Positions 18,969-31,018 of a stretch of DNA of 64,000 nt are shown piece after piece. The DNA is from Streptomyces sp. NBC_00775 (lineage in GTDB: Bacteria > Actinomycetota > Actinomycetes > Streptomycetales > Streptomycetaceae). How positions within the stretch are numbered: the first letter of the stretch is position 1; the number at the start of each line of letters is the position of its first letter. A program made the translations under genes and the position numbers. The notes below the pieces were generated by a model. That model searched no databases. It worked only from the letters and a program-made list of their open reading frames with translations, and was not told where the DNA came from. Where the stretch lies: assembly GCF_036347135.1 (NCBI RefSeq), contig NZ_CP108938.1, positions 8,928,001 through 8,992,000 of the forward strand, in the 5' to 3' direction.

Positions 18969-20786
18969 ATGACTGAGTATGGCCGGGGCCCAGGCTCCGA
19001 ACCGTGGCATCCGGAGGACCCGTTGTACGGGGACGGCGGATGGGGCGGACAGGCCGCCGACGGCCAGTCCGCCTATGACGGTGGCCAGCCGCAGCACTAT
19101 CCGCAGCAGCCGCAGCAACAGCAGCAGGCGCAGGCGCAGTACGGCGAGTGGGCCGCGGGCCAGCAGGGCGCGTACGGCCAGAACCAGCAGCAGTACGTCG
19201 ACCAGGGCCAGCAGCAGTATCACGGCCAGGGCCAGCAGCAGTTCCACGACCAGAACCAGCAGCACTTCCCCGGTCAGGGGCACCCGCAGCAGTACGCGGA
19301 CCAGACGCAGCACCCGTACAACGGCCAAGGGCAGCAGCAGTACGTCGACCAGGGGCAGCAGCAGTACGGCGGTCAGGGGCAGCAGCAGTACAACGACGGC
19401 GGCTGGAACACCGGGACGCACACACATGTCCCGTACGCAGCCGATCCGGCCGACCCGTACGCGGGCCAGTACAGCGGTGAGCAGCCCGACTACTACGGCA
19501 CCCCTGACGCCTATCCGCCGCCGGAGCCGCCGGCTCGCCGCCGTGCCGAACCTGAGCCGCAGACCGACTGGGACCCCGGTCCCGACCAGGGCGAGCACGC
19601 CTTCTTCGCCGGTGGTGGCGACGATGACGACGACTTCGATGACGACGACCCGAAGAGCGGGCGCGGCCGCGGCGACCGCCGGGGCAAGGGCGCCGGCAAG
19701 GGCAAGAAGCGCCGCAGCGGCTGTGCTTGCCTGGTGGTCGTGCTGGTGTTCGGAGGCGGGCTCGGCGGAGTCGGGTATTTCGGGTACCAGTTTTACCAAA
19801 AACGTTTCGGCCCGGCGCCGGACTACACGGGGAGCGGCACGGGCGAGGCCGTGACGGTCGAGATTCCCTCGGGGGCCGGCGGTTACGCCATCGGCCAGGC
19901 TCTGAAGGACGCCGGCGTCATCAAGAGCGTCGACGCCTTCGTGTCCGCTCAGAAGAACAATCCCGACGGGGACAAGATCCAGGCGGGCGCCTATCTGCTG
20001 AAGCAGGAGATGTCGGCCGCGAACGCAGTCAAGTTGATGCTCGACCCCAAGAGCCAGAACAATGTGGTCGTTTATCCCGGGCAGCGAAATTCCAAGGTCT
20101 ACACCCTGATCGACGCGAAACTCCAGCTTCCCGGCGGCACCACGAAGAAAGTTGCCCTGAAGGAATACAAGAGCCTCGGACTTCCGGACTGGGCGAAAAC
20201 CAGCAGCGACGTCAAGGACCCGCTGGAAGGATTCCTCTACCCGGCCACCTATCCCGCTGCCAAGGGCATGAAGCCCGAGGACGTGCTGAAGAAGATGGTG
20301 GAGCAGGCCTCGCAGAAGTACGCCACGTTGGACCTCAAGGCGAAGGCCAAGGATCTCAACCTGGACAACCCGCTGCAGGTCATCACGGTCGCGAGCCTCG
20401 TGCAGGCCGAGGGGAAGACCCATGACGACTTCCGCAAGATGGCCGAAGTCATCTACAACCGGCTGAAGCCCACCAATACCGAGACCAATCAGCTGTTGCA
20501 GTTCGACTCCACCTTCAACTACTTGAAGGGCCAGAGTAAGATCCACATCAGCGAGTCCGAGATCAACACCAATAAGAGCCCGTACAACACGTACACGCGA
20601 AAGGGTCTGCCGCCCGGACCGATCGGTAACCCGGGTGATGACGCGTTGAAGGCGACACTCAACCCAACCGATGACGGCTGGATCTACTTCGTGGCGACGG
20701 ACGGTGAGAGCAACACCGAATTCGCCAAGACGTATGCCGAATTCCAGAGGCTCAAGGAAAAATTCAATGACAGCTCGGGCAACTGA
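18969..20786 (+). CDS. mltG: Endolytic transglycosylase MltG with Gln-rich cytoplasmic tail
   Basis: A 605-residue membrane enzyme that cuts nascent peptidoglycan strands and sets glycan length. Residues 1-150 form a Gln/Tyr/Gly-rich low-complexity tail, then an acidic patch (DDDDDFDDDDP) and a basic stretch (RRGKGAGKGKKRR), then one membrane span (about 253-275). The YceG domain follows, with the catalytic Glu in LVQAEGKTHDDF (about 477-488) and SPYNTY...GLPPGPIGNPG (about 537-558). The tail is far longer than in the E. coli protein (340 residues in total). The ATG at 18969 is chosen; the 3' end overlaps aroE by 20 bases. Confidence 0.93.
   Translation: MTEYGRGPGSEPWHPEDPLYGDGGWGGQAADGQSAYDGGQPQHYPQQPQQQQQAQAQYGEWAAGQQGAYGQNQQQYVDQGQQQYHGQGQQQFHDQNQQHFPGQGHPQQYADQTQHPYNGQGQQQYVDQGQQQYGGQGQQQYNDGGWNTGTHTHVPYAADPADPYAGQYSGEQPDYYGTPDAYPPPEPPARRRAEPEPQTDWDPGPDQGEHAFFAGGGDDDDDFDDDDPKSGRGRGDRRGKGAGKGKKRRSGCACLVVVLVFGGGLGGVGYFGYQFYQKRFGPAPDYTGSGTGEAVTVEIPSGAGGYAIGQALKDAGVIKSVDAFVSAQKNNPDGDKIQAGAYLLKQEMSAANAVKLMLDPKSQNNVVVYPGQRNSKVYTLIDAKLQLPGGTTKKVALKEYKSLGLPDWAKTSSDVKDPLEGFLYPATYPAAKGMKPEDVLKKMVEQASQKYATLDLKAKAKDLNLDNPLQVITVASLVQAEGKTHDDFRKMAEVIYNRLKPTNTETNQLLQFDSTFNYLKGQSKIHISESEINTNKSPYNTYTRKGLPPGPIGNPGDDALKATLNPTDDGWIYFVATDGESNTEFAKTYAEFQRLKEKFNDSSGN
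19089..19404 (+). repeat. Low-complexity (GQQQY)-type repeats inside mltG
   Basis: About 315 bases encode imperfect tandem units of 8 to 16 residues built on QQQYxxQGQ, for example QYVDQGQQQY, QYHGQGQQQF and QYGGQGQQQY. The DNA repeats CAGCAGCAGTA many times, so it could change length by slippage. Confidence 0.85.
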
Positions 20787-21606
20787 CGCCCGCCGAGCCG
20801 CCGTACTCGGTTCCCCCATCGCCCACTCCCTCTCCCCGGTGCTGCACCGCGCCGCGTACAAGGAGCTGGGGCTCAGCGACTGGTCGTACGACCGTTTCGA
20901 TGTCGACGAGGAGGGGCTGCCCGGGTTCTTCGAGGGGCTCGGGCCGGAGTGGGCGGGGTTGTCGTTGACCATGCCGCTCAAGCGGGCCGTGATTCCGCTG
21001 GTCGACGAGATCAGTGAGACGGCGGCCTCGGTCGAGGCGGTCAACACGGTGGTGTTCACGGAGGACGGGCGGCGCGTCGGCGACAACACGGACATCCCCG
21101 GGATGGTCGCCGCCCTGCGTGAGCGCGGGATCGAGGAGGTGGACTCCGCCGCCATCCTCGGAGCGGGCGCCACCGCCTCCTCCGCTCTGGCTGCTCTCGC
21201 CCGGGTGTGTACCGGCGAGGTCGTCGCGTACGTCCGGAGTGAGGCGCGCGCCGCCGAGATGCGGCAGTGGGGCGAGCGGCTCGATGTCGAGGTGCGGATC
21301 GCGGACTGGGCGGACGCGGAGCAGGCGCTGCGGGCGCCGCTGGTGATCGCCACGACCCCGGCCGGTACCACGGACGCGCTCGCCGCCGCCGTCCCCGAGC
21401 GGCCCGCGACCCTCTTCGACGTGCTGTACGAGCCGTGGCCCACGGACCTCGCGGCGCGCTGGTCCGCGTACGGCGGTGCCGTGGTGAGCGGACTCGATCT
21501 GCTGGTGCACCAGGCGGTGCTCCAGGTCGAGCAGATGACAGGCCGTTCGCCCGCGCCGCTGGACGCCATGCGGAAGGCGGGGGAGCACGCGCTCGCTGCC
21601 CGGTAG
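20767..21606 (+). CDS. aroE: Shikimate dehydrogenase
   Basis: A 279-residue NADP-dependent reductase of the shikimate pathway (3-dehydroshikimate to shikimate). The substrate-binding SPIAHSLSPVLHRAAY is at about 16-31, the catalytic Lys in LTMPLKRAVIP (about 70), EAVNTVV, and the Asp in DNTDIPGM. The nucleotide fold is GAGATASS (about 135-142). The ATG at 20767 lies inside the end of mltG, an overlap that implies coupled translation. Other pathway genes aroC, aroK and aroB follow 3 kb downstream after an inserted oxidoreductase pair. Confidence 0.93.
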   Translation: MTARATDARRAAVLGSPIAHSLSPVLHRAAYKELGLSDWSYDRFDVDEEGLPGFFEGLGPEWAGLSLTMPLKRAVIPLVDEISETAASVEAVNTVVFTEDGRRVGDNTDIPGMVAALRERGIEEVDSAAILGAGATASSALAALARVCTGEVVAYVRSEARAAEMRQWGERLDVEVRIADWADAEQALRAPLVIATTPAGTTDALAAAVPERPATLFDVLYEPWPTDLAARWSAYGGAVVSGLDLLVHQAVLQVEQMTGRSPAPLDAMRKAGEHALAAR

Positions 21607-21743
21607 GGGTTCGGCGGCGGGTGTCTGTGAGGGGTTGGCGGTTGATGGTCCGATCATGTGTGCGCTCTTGAACGCCAGGCTTACCTCCGGTAATGATCTC
21701 CGGACGGCCCGGCGACGGCGGCGGGCGCGTGAACGGAGCCCCC

Positions 21744-23951
21744 ATGACTGGACACGGCAGGCGCAGGTTTCTCACCTACCTGGTGGCCGCGCCCACCTTG
21801 GCCGTGGCGACCAAGATCGGTCTGGACGCCTATGAACCCGGCATCGCCGAGGCGGCCATCCCCACCCCGCCCGCGCCCGCTGATCTGATCGACCTCGGCG
21901 ATCTGCTGATCCTGGCAGGCAAGCCCACCGCGGGCATGCTGGTCCTGAGCGTCGACGACGACGGCATCGTCCGCTTCCGGCTGCCGAGGGAAGAGGTCGG
22001 GCAGGGTCTGACCACCGCGGTGGCCATGCTGGTGGCCGAGGAGTTGGACACGCCGCTCGACCAGGTACGCATTCAACTGGACGACGCCCGGCCCGAGTTG
22101 CTCTTCAACCAGCTGACCGGCAGCTCCAACTCCATCCGCTCGCTGTACGACCCCGTACGGCACACCGCGGCGGCCGCCCGCGCGCGCATGGTCGGCGCGG
22201 CGGCGAAGCAATGGGGCGTGAGCGCAGGAGACTTGACGGTCCGTCAAGGGATAGTGAGCGCACCCGACGGCCGCACCGCCTCCTACGGGGCACTCTCGGC
22301 GGCCGCCGCCTCCTTCGACCTCGGCTCGCTGACCGTCACGCCGAAGAAGGAGTCCGAGCACACCCTCGTCGGCACCCCCACCTCCCGTATCGACGCCAGG
22401 GCTCTCGTCACCGGCAAGCAGGTCTACACGCTCGACCTCGACATCCCCGGCGCCAAGCCCTGCATGGTCCGCCGTCCGCCGACCGTCAACGGCACCGTGA
22501 AGGCGGTGAACAACGAGGCTGTCGTACGCGCCATGCCCGGGGTCCTCGACGTGGTCACCATCGACACCGGCGTCGCCGTGATCGCCGAGACCTTCGGTCA
22601 GGCCCTCGATGCCAAGAACGCCCTGGACGTCGTCTGGGGCGGGGGCACGGTCGACAGCCTCTCCGACGACGACATCCGCGCGAAGCTGAAGGCGGCGACG
22701 CCGTCCCTCGATCTGCTCGGGCTTCTGGTCAAGAAAGTGGACGCCGAGTTCGACTTCGCGTTCGCCAGTCACGCGCCGATGGAGACCAACTCCGCCGTGG
22801 CCGACGTACGGGCGGACGGGGCCGAGATCTGGTCGGGCATGAAGTCGCCGATCGTCGCCCAGGCCGCCATCGCGCAGGCCGTCGGACTGCCGGTGAGCAA
22901 GGTCAAGGTGCATGTGGTGCAGTCGGGCGGCTCCTTCGGGCGCCGGCTGTTCTACGACGCCGCGCTGGAGGCGGCCGTCGTGTCCAAGAAGAGCGGCCGC
23001 CCGGTGCGGCTGATGTGGTCGCGCATCGACGACATGCGGCACGGCCGGATGCGGCCCGCGACGCACCACAGGATCCGCGCCACCTACGCCGCCGGTCAGG
23101 TCCTCACCTTCGTCCACCAGGTGGCCGCCGTGGAGACCGACTTCCGGCACGGTCTCGGGGACGCGATCACCGCCGCCGCGGCCTCGCTGCCCACTGGCCT
23201 CGGCAACGCCACCTTCGCGCAGACCCTGTTCCTGACCACGGTGAAGTCCCCGTACAACTTCGGCGTCACCACCCAGGCGCTCACCGAGGTGCCGTTGAAG
23301 ATGCACACCGGGTCGTGGCGCTCGGTGTACTCCGCCAACACACGGGGTGCCGAGGAGATCGTCGTCGACGAGCTGGCGGCGAAGCTCGGCCAGGATCCGG
23401 TCGCCTTCCGGCGCTCCTTCCTCAAGACCGACCGGCAGCGCGCCGTCCTCGACAAGGTCGCCGAGGAAGGCGACTGGGGCCGGACACTGCCCGCCGGCTG
23501 GGCCCAGGGCGTCGGCTTCCACGAGGAGTACAAGTCCTGCACCGCCTGCCTGGTGGAGATCGACGCCACCGATCCCAGGAAGCCCCGGGTCACGAAGGCG
23601 GTGATCGCGGCGGACGTCGGGCGGCCGGTCAATCCGCGCGGCCTTGAGGCGCAGCTGCTCGGCGGACTCACGGACGCGATCTCCACCACGCTGCGGGCCG
23701 GGCTCCACATCGACAAGGGGCTTCCACTGGAAGGCAGCTACTCGCAGTTCCACTACGCGCGACAGAAGGACTCCCCGAAGGACGTGCGGATCTTCGTCCT
23801 GCCGACGGACCACGATCCCGGCGGCGCGGGTGAGCTGGGCGTTCCCGCCGCCGTGGGCGCCATCGCCAACGCCTACGCGCGGGCCACCAGCACCAAGCCG
23901 CGCAGCTTCCCGGTGAACTTCGACGTCGACTTCACCCCCTTCCCGCGCTGA
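21744..23951 (+). CDS. Tat-exported molybdopterin-dependent aldehyde oxidase/IorB-like large subunit
   Basis: A 735-residue molybdenum hydroxylase large subunit of the isoquinoline 1-oxidoreductase beta type. The N-terminus has a twin-arginine signal ([18 protein letters not shown], residues 5-22), so it should leave the cell folded. Cofactor-binding stretches include [52 protein letters not shown] and, near 693, [14 protein letters not shown] with the catalytic Glu typical of xanthine oxidase-family enzymes. The substrate is unknown. The ATG at 21744 has GGAG at 5-base spacing; an ATG at 21693 is less likely. The gene following encodes the matching iron-sulfur subunit. Inserted between aroE and aroC. 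Confidence 0.9.
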   Translation: MTGHGRRRFLTYLVAAPTLAVATKIGLDAYEPGIAEAAIPTPPAPADLIDLGDLLILAGKPTAGMLVLSVDDDGIVRFRLPREEVGQGLTTAVAMLVAEELDTPLDQVRIQLDDARPELLFNQLTGSSNSIRSLYDPVRHTAAAARARMVGAAAKQWGVSAGDLTVRQGIVSAPDGRTASYGALSAAAASFDLGSLTVTPKKESEHTLVGTPTSRIDARALVTGKQVYTLDLDIPGAKPCMVRRPPTVNGTVKAVNNEAVVRAMPGVLDVVTIDTGVAVIAETFGQALDAKNALDVVWGGGTVDSLSDDDIRAKLKAATPSLDLLGLLVKKVDAEFDFAFASHAPMETNSAVADVRADGAEIWSGMKSPIVAQAAIAQAVGLPVSKVKVHVVQSGGSFGRRLFYDAALEAAVVSKKSGRPVRLMWSRIDDMRHGRMRPATHHRIRATYAAGQVLTFVHQVAAVETDFRHGLGDAITAAAASLPTGLGNATFAQTLFLTTVKSPYNFGVTTQALTEVPLKMHTGSWRSVYSANTRGAEEIVVDELAAKLGQDPVAFRRSFLKTDRQRAVLDKVAEEGDWGRTLPAGWAQGVGFHEEYKSCTACLVEIDATDPRKPRVTKAVIAADVGRPVNPRGLEAQLLGGLTDAISTTLRAGLHIDKGLPLEGSYSQFHYARQKDSPKDVRIFVLPTDHDPGGAGELGVPAAVGAIANAYARATSTKPRSFPVNFDVDFTPFPR

Positions 23952-23976
23952 GACCTCGCGTACCAGGAGCCCGTAC

Positions 23977-24435
23977 ATGCCCTCCCACACCTTCACCGTC
24001 AACGGGAAGACCGTCACCGTCGACGCCCCCGACGACCTGCCCCTGCTCTGGGCGCTGCGCGATCTGCTCGGCGTCCGCGGACCCAAGTACGGCTGTGGCA
24101 TCGACGTCTGCAAGGCCTGCACGAGCCACCTCGACGGTGAGGCCGTGCGGCCCTGCGTGGTTCCGGTCGCCGAGGCCGCGGGCCGGGAGGTCACCACCAT
24201 CGAGGGGCTCGCGGACGGGGACAAGCTGCACCCGGTCCAGGAAGCCTGGCTGGAGCAGGACGTGGCCCAGTGCGGTTACTGCCAGCCCGGCCAGATCATG
24301 GCGGCCGTCGCCCTGCTGAAGCGCACGAAGAACCCCACGGACGCCGACATCGACGAGATCGCGAACGTCTGCCGCTGTGGCACGTACTTCCGCATCCGTG
24401 AGGCGATCAAGAGCGCGGCGGCCCGGATGGCGTGA
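23977..24435 (+). CDS. (2Fe-2S)-binding small subunit (IorA-like)
   Basis: A 152-residue electron-transfer subunit. The plant-type [2Fe-2S] cluster ligands are in [11 protein letters not shown] (about 42-52) with a fourth Cys in VRPC (about 64), and the second cluster is bound by CGYCQPGQ (about 103-110) and CRCGTYFRI (about 137-145). It has no signal peptide and probably rides out with the Tat-tagged large subunit. It starts 25 bases after that gene. No cytochrome subunit and no XdhC-type cofactor insertion gene lie nearby. Confidence 0.93.
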   Translation: MPSHTFTVNGKTVTVDAPDDLPLLWALRDLLGVRGPKYGCGIDVCKACTSHLDGEAVRPCVVPVAEAAGREVTTIEGLADGDKLHPVQEAWLEQDVAQCGYCQPGQIMAAVALLKRTKNPTDADIDEIANVCRCGTYFRIREAIKSAAARMA

Positions 24436-24654
24436 TGACGGGGAGGTACGCGGGCCGCGACCCGGAGGGGGCGTACGAGGGCCGCGGTACCTGACGAGGT
24501 CCGTCCGCCTGATGGACCTGCGGCCGAATCCCGGGCCGAGACGTGGGAGGATCGGAGGTGGCGGGCCAGGGCCGCGCACCCGGTCGCGCCGTCGCCGTAC
24601 GCGAGGACGCGCGTACGCAGCAGCAGTACCAGGGCGCGAGCATGAGGAGCACCG

Positions 24655-27439
<2,785 letters not shown>

Positions 27440-27472
27440 CAAGCGGCGGGGCCCACGGCGGACGTAACGTCC

Positions 27473-27497
27473 AACGGGCCCGCACTTGGCCCGTTTT
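27473..27497 (+). terminator. Terminator of the aroC-aroK-aroB operon
   Basis: AACGGGCC (27473-27480) and GGCCCGTT (27488-27495) pair perfectly around a 7-base loop and run into TTTT. It lies 33 bases after the aroB stop. Confidence 0.75.
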
Positions 27498-27524
27498 GCC
27501 CCTCGACTATGGGCACTTCGCACG

Positions 27525-27558
27525 TTCCCCGGCCGTTCACACAACGGCGGCCGGGGAA
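27525..27558. other. Second hairpin between aroB and the P-loop gene
   Basis: TTCCCCGGCCG (27525-27535) pairs with CGGCCGGGGAA (27548-27558), an 11-bp stem with a 12-base loop. No T-run follows. It may be a back-up stop or part of the leader of the next gene, whose start lies 77 bases on. Confidence 0.5.
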
Positions 27559-27635
27559 GGTACCGTTCGGTAGCGGACGGGATCGACACCCCGTTCGCCA
27601 GCGCCAATTGCCTGTACGAGACGGAGTGGCACCGG

Positions 27636-28526
27636 ATGCAGCACGCAGTGGGGGCCCCGCTGCCGCCGCCCCACCAGCCGGGGCAGGGACCGGCCGCCGG
27701 CTGGTCGCCGGCCGGACAGCACCCGGGGCACCCGGGTCACCCGGGTCCCGCACCCGCTCCGGGTTTCACCGGGGCGCCCATGCCGCCCGGGGTTCCTCCC
27801 GTGCAGGCCCCGCAGCATCACGTGCCCCCCCACCACGCTCCGGCCCAGCCCGCACACCACGCGCCCGTGCCGCCCACGCCGGACACCACCGGGCATGTGC
27901 AGCTGCCCCCGGGCGGCCCCGTCGCCATACCGAGCGCGCCGCCCGCCGCGGGCACGCCCGACCTCACGGCCACCACGCTCGCGGTGCTGCTCATCGGCCC
28001 CGCGGGCGCCGGAAAGACCAGCGTCGCCAAGTACTGGGCGGACCACCGCCGGGTCCCCACCGCCCACATCAGCCTCGACGACGTACGCGAATGGGTGCGC
28101 TCGGGCTTCGCGGACCCGCAGTCGGGGTGGAACGATCATTCTGAGGCGCAGTATCGTCTCGCCCGCCGCACCTGCGGCTTCGCGGCGCGGAACTTCCTGG
28201 CCAACGGCATCTCCTGCATCCTCGACGACGCCGTCTTCCCGGACCGTCCGGTCGTCGGCCTCGGCGGCTGGAAGCGGCATGTAGGGCCGGGCCTGCTGCC
28301 CGTCGTCCTGCTCCCAGGGCTGGAGATAGTCCTGGAGCGCAACGCCGAGCGCTCCGGCAACCGCCGCCTCACCGACGAGGAAGTCGCCCGCATCCACGGC
28401 CGGATGGCCGGCTGGTACGGATCGGGGCTCCCCATCATCGACAACTCGCAGCTCGACGTACCGGCCACGGCGCGCGTCCTGGACGACGTCCTCGCCCGGT
28501 CGATCGCCAGCCCGCCGCAGTGGTGA
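27636..28526 (+). CDS. P-loop ATP-binding protein with Pro/His-rich N-terminus
   Basis: A 296-residue protein. Residues 1-110 are low complexity, dominated by Pro and His (PLPPPHQPG, HPGHPGHPG, HHVPPHHAP). The rest is a kinase-like P-loop domain: Walker A GPAGAGKTS (about 121-129), a substrate-like Asp in ISLDDVREWVRSG, DDAVFPDRPVV, and a lid-like ERNAERSGNRRL. The fold resembles zeta-toxin or small-molecule kinases, but no substrate can be named and no antitoxin is next to it. ATG at 27636 with GGAG 9 bases upstream. I recall the gene as conserved between aroB and the peptidase/efp genes in Streptomyces. The PPP and many PP pairs suggest need for EF-P, encoded 1.3 kb downstream. Confidence 0.75.
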   Translation: MQHAVGAPLPPPHQPGQGPAAGWSPAGQHPGHPGHPGPAPAPGFTGAPMPPGVPPVQAPQHHVPPHHAPAQPAHHAPVPPTPDTTGHVQLPPGGPVAIPSAPPAAGTPDLTATTLAVLLIGPAGAGKTSVAKYWADHRRVPTAHISLDDVREWVRSGFADPQSGWNDHSEAQYRLARRTCGFAARNFLANGISCILDDAVFPDRPVVGLGGWKRHVGPGLLPVVLLPGLEIVLERNAERSGNRRLTDEEVARIHGRMAGWYGSGLPIIDNSQLDVPATARVLDDVLARSIASPPQW

Positions 28527-28617
28527 ACCTCCAGAAACCTCCTGCACGGACACCACTGTGCACACGTCCGGCCCCGCACAACCGGCGACATCCGGCCACC
28601 GCTCGTACGCTCGGTTC

Positions 28618-29724
28618 ATGTCAGAGGTGTACGCGGCGCGCAGAGAGCGGATCCGGGAACGCTGTACGGCGGGCGGCAGTGCGACGGCACTCGTCACCCG
28701 CCCGGCCAATGTGAGGTATCTCGCCGGCGCGGCCCCGCGAGGTGCCGTGCTCCTGCTCGGCAAGGGTGAGGATCTGCTGCTCTGCGGCGGTCCGCCGAGC
28801 GGCGAGGCCGATGAAGGACGTCCCGACGAGGCACTGCGGGTGCAGGTGCTGCCGCGCGCGGGCGGCGACCCCGCCGTGGCCGCCGCCGATGTCGCCTCCG
28901 GTCAGGGCGCCGAGTCCCTCGCGGTCGAGGAACACCATCTGACGGTGACCCGGCACCGGGCCATCGGCTCGGTGGCGCCCCGGCTGCGCCTCGGTGACCT
29001 GGGCGGCGCGGTGGAACAGCTGCGGATCATCAAGGACGAGGAGGAGATCTCCTGCCTGCGGATCGGTGCCGAGATCGCCGACCAGGCGCTGGGCGAGCTC
29101 CTCGAATCCATCCTGGTCGGCCGTACGGAACGCCATCTCGCCCTGGAGCTGGAGCGCCGTCTGGTCGACCACGGCGCCGACGGCCCGGCCTTCGCGACCT
29201 CGGTCGGCACCGGGCCGAACTCGGGGCGGCGCGGCCACCGGCCCACCGACCGGCGCGTCGAGGAGGGCGACTTCCTCTCCGTCTGTCTCGGCGCGACCTA
29301 TCGCGGCTACCGCTGCGAGATCGGCCGTACGTTCGTGATCGGCACCTCGCCCGCCGACTGGCAGATCGAGCTGTACGACCTCGTCTTCGCCGCCCAGCGC
29401 GCCGGACGGGAGGCGCTGGCACCCGGGGCCTCCTACCGTGACGTGGACCGCGCGGCCCGCCAGGTACTGGACTCCGCGGGGTATGCGGAAGGCCTTCCAC
29501 CGCTGACCGGGCACGGTGTGGGGCTCGAAATCGACGAGGACCCGCAGCTGGCCCCCGCGGCCATGGGTAAACTGGACGCTTGCGTGCCGGTCACCGTCGA
29601 ACCGGGGGTCCACCTCCCGGGCCGGGGCGGTGTCCGGATCGATGACACGCTCGTCGTACGCCCCGAGGCGGACGGCGGACCCGAGCTACTCACCATCACG
29701 ACCAAGGAACTGCTCGCGCTCTAG
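28618..29724 (+). CDS. M24-family (PepP-like) aminopeptidase homologue with altered metal ligands
   Basis: A 368-residue two-domain creatinase/prolidase-fold protein: N-terminal domain (1-130), pita-bread domain (140-365). The fold motifs are present ([43 protein letters not shown]). However the five metal positions read Cys223, Glu234, His299, Glu328 and Asp342, where active members have Asp, Asp, His, Glu and Glu. The spacing (11 residues between the first two) makes the alignment firm. It may use a different metal mode or be a non-catalytic binding protein. Lies upstream of efp, a linkage common in bacteria. ATG at 28618. Confidence 0.85.
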   Translation: MSEVYAARRERIRERCTAGGSATALVTRPANVRYLAGAAPRGAVLLLGKGEDLLLCGGPPSGEADEGRPDEALRVQVLPRAGGDPAVAAADVASGQGAESLAVEEHHLTVTRHRAIGSVAPRLRLGDLGGAVEQLRIIKDEEEISCLRIGAEIADQALGELLESILVGRTERHLALELERRLVDHGADGPAFATSVGTGPNSGRRGHRPTDRRVEEGDFLSVCLGATYRGYRCEIGRTFVIGTSPADWQIELYDLVFAAQRAGREALAPGASYRDVDRAARQVLDSAGYAEGLPPLTGHGVGLEIDEDPQLAPAAMGKLDACVPVTVEPGVHLPGRGGVRIDDTLVVRPEADGGPELLTITTKELLAL

Positions 29725-29783
29725 CCTTCGAGCTACGCGCGTGCCCCGGGGTCGTCCACGTCAGTCCAGGAGATTCCGCAACC

Positions 29784-30350
29784 GTGGCTTCCACGAACGA
29801 CCTCAAGAACGGCCTGGTGCTCAAGCTCGACGGAGGCCAGCTCTGGTCCGTCGTCGAGTTCCAGCACGTCAAGCCCGGCAAGGGCCCGGCCTTCGTGCGC
29901 ACCAAGCTGAAGAACGTGCTCTCCGGCAAGGTCGTCGACAAGACGTTCAACGCCGGCGTCAAGGTCGAGACGGCCACGATCGACAAGCGCGACATGCAGT
30001 TCTCGTACATGGACGGCGAGTACTTCGTCTTCATGGACATGGACACGTACGACCAGCTGATGGTCGACCGCAAGTCCGTCGGCGATGCCGCCAACTTCCT
30101 GATCGAGGGCTTCACGGCCACCGTCGCCCAGCACGAGGGCGAGGTGCTCTTCGTAGAGCTGCCCGCCGCCGTCGAGCTGGTCATCCAGGAGACCGAGCCG
30201 GGCGTCCAGGGCGACCGCTCCACCGGTGGCACCAAGCCCGCCATCCTGGAGACCGGCCACCAGATCCAGGTCCCGCTCTTCATCACCACCGGTGAGAAGA
30301 TCAAGGTCGACACCCGCACCAGCGACTACCTCGGCCGGGTGAACAGCTAA
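29784..30350 (+). CDS. efp: Elongation factor P
   Basis: A 188-residue translation factor that rescues ribosomes stalled on consecutive prolines. Three beta-barrel domains: KOW-like (1-65), OB (66-128), C-terminal OB with the signature [19 protein letters not shown]...[13 protein letters not shown]. The tip loop of domain I is VKPGKGPAF with the conserved Lys. No lysylation (EpmA/B) or rhamnosylation (EarP, which needs Arg) genes are visible here. GTG start. nusB begins 2 bases after the stop, so the two are one operon. Confidence 0.97.
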   Translation: MASTNDLKNGLVLKLDGGQLWSVVEFQHVKPGKGPAFVRTKLKNVLSGKVVDKTFNAGVKVETATIDKRDMQFSYMDGEYFVFMDMDTYDQLMVDRKSVGDAANFLIEGFTATVAQHEGEVLFVELPAAVELVIQETEPGVQGDRSTGGTKPAILETGHQIQVPLFITTGEKIKVDTRTSDYLGRVNS

Positions 30351-30352
30351 CC

Positions 30353-30787
30353 GTGGCTGCCCGCAACACGGCCCGCAAGCGCGCCTTCCAGATCCTCTTC
30401 GAGGGCGACCAGCGCGGCGTGGACGTCCAGACGGTCCTCGCGGACTGGATCCGGCACTCCCGGTCCGACACCCGGCAGCCGCCGGTGAGCGAGTACACGA
30501 TGCAGCTGGTCGAGGGGTACGCCACCAAGGTGCGCCGGATCGACGACCTCATCTCGCAGTACGCCGTCGGCTGGACGCTGGACAGGATGCCGGTCGTCGA
30601 CCGCAACATCCTGCGCCTCGGTGCCTACGAGCTGATCTGGGTCGACGAGACCCCGGACGCCGTGGTGCTCGACGAGGCGGTGCAGCTGGCCAAGGAGTTC
30701 TCCACGGACGAGTCGCCCTCGTTCGTGAACGGCCTGCTGGGCCGGCTGAAGGACCTGAAGCCGTCGCTCCGCCGCGACGAGGACTGA
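30353..30787 (+). CDS. nusB: Transcription antitermination factor NusB
   Basis: A 144-residue all-helical RNA-binding protein that with NusE (S10) binds boxA of rRNA operons. The sequence has the family's NTARKRAFQILFEGDQRG start, the VDRNILRLGAYELIW helix (about 83-97) and the LAKEFSTDESPSFVNGLLG end (about 113-131). GTG start just after efp. Transcription ends at two strong hairpins before bldD. Confidence 0.96.
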   Translation: MAARNTARKRAFQILFEGDQRGVDVQTVLADWIRHSRSDTRQPPVSEYTMQLVEGYATKVRRIDDLISQYAVGWTLDRMPVVDRNILRLGAYELIWVDETPDAVVLDEAVQLAKEFSTDESPSFVNGLLGRLKDLKPSLRRDED

Positions 30788-30868
30788 GCGGTGCTCGGCA
30801 CCGCTTGGACGTACGAGGCGTACACGGCCGTACGAGACGTACGCCGAGGTACGTGAAGGTACGAAAAA

Positions 30869-30910
30869 CGCCGGAGGGCCCGCAGCGCGTCTGCTGCGGG
30901 CCCTCCGGCG
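30869..30910. terminator. Terminator hairpin 1 between nusB and bldD
   Basis: 18-bp perfect arms (30869-30886 and 30893-30910) with a 6-base loop; AAAAA precedes the left arm (a T-run for the minus strand) and TT follows. Serves the convergent nusB and bldD transcripts. Confidence 0.8.
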
Positions 30911-30946
30911 TTCCCGTGCACATGAGGCTCTTGAGGCCCGCAGAAA

Positions 30947-30991
30947 GCCGCCGGGGTGGCCGGAACGCGATGTTCCGGCCACCCCGGCGGC
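30947..30991. terminator. Terminator hairpin 2 between nusB and bldD
   Basis: 20-bp perfect arms (30947-30966 and 30972-30991) with a 5-base loop, flanked by AAA on the left and ACGTTT on the right. It is the first stop met by bldD transcripts, 28 bases after the bldD stop codon. Confidence 0.82.
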
Positions 30992-31018
30992 ACGTTTCTG
31001 CTCAGCTGTGCGAAGGGG

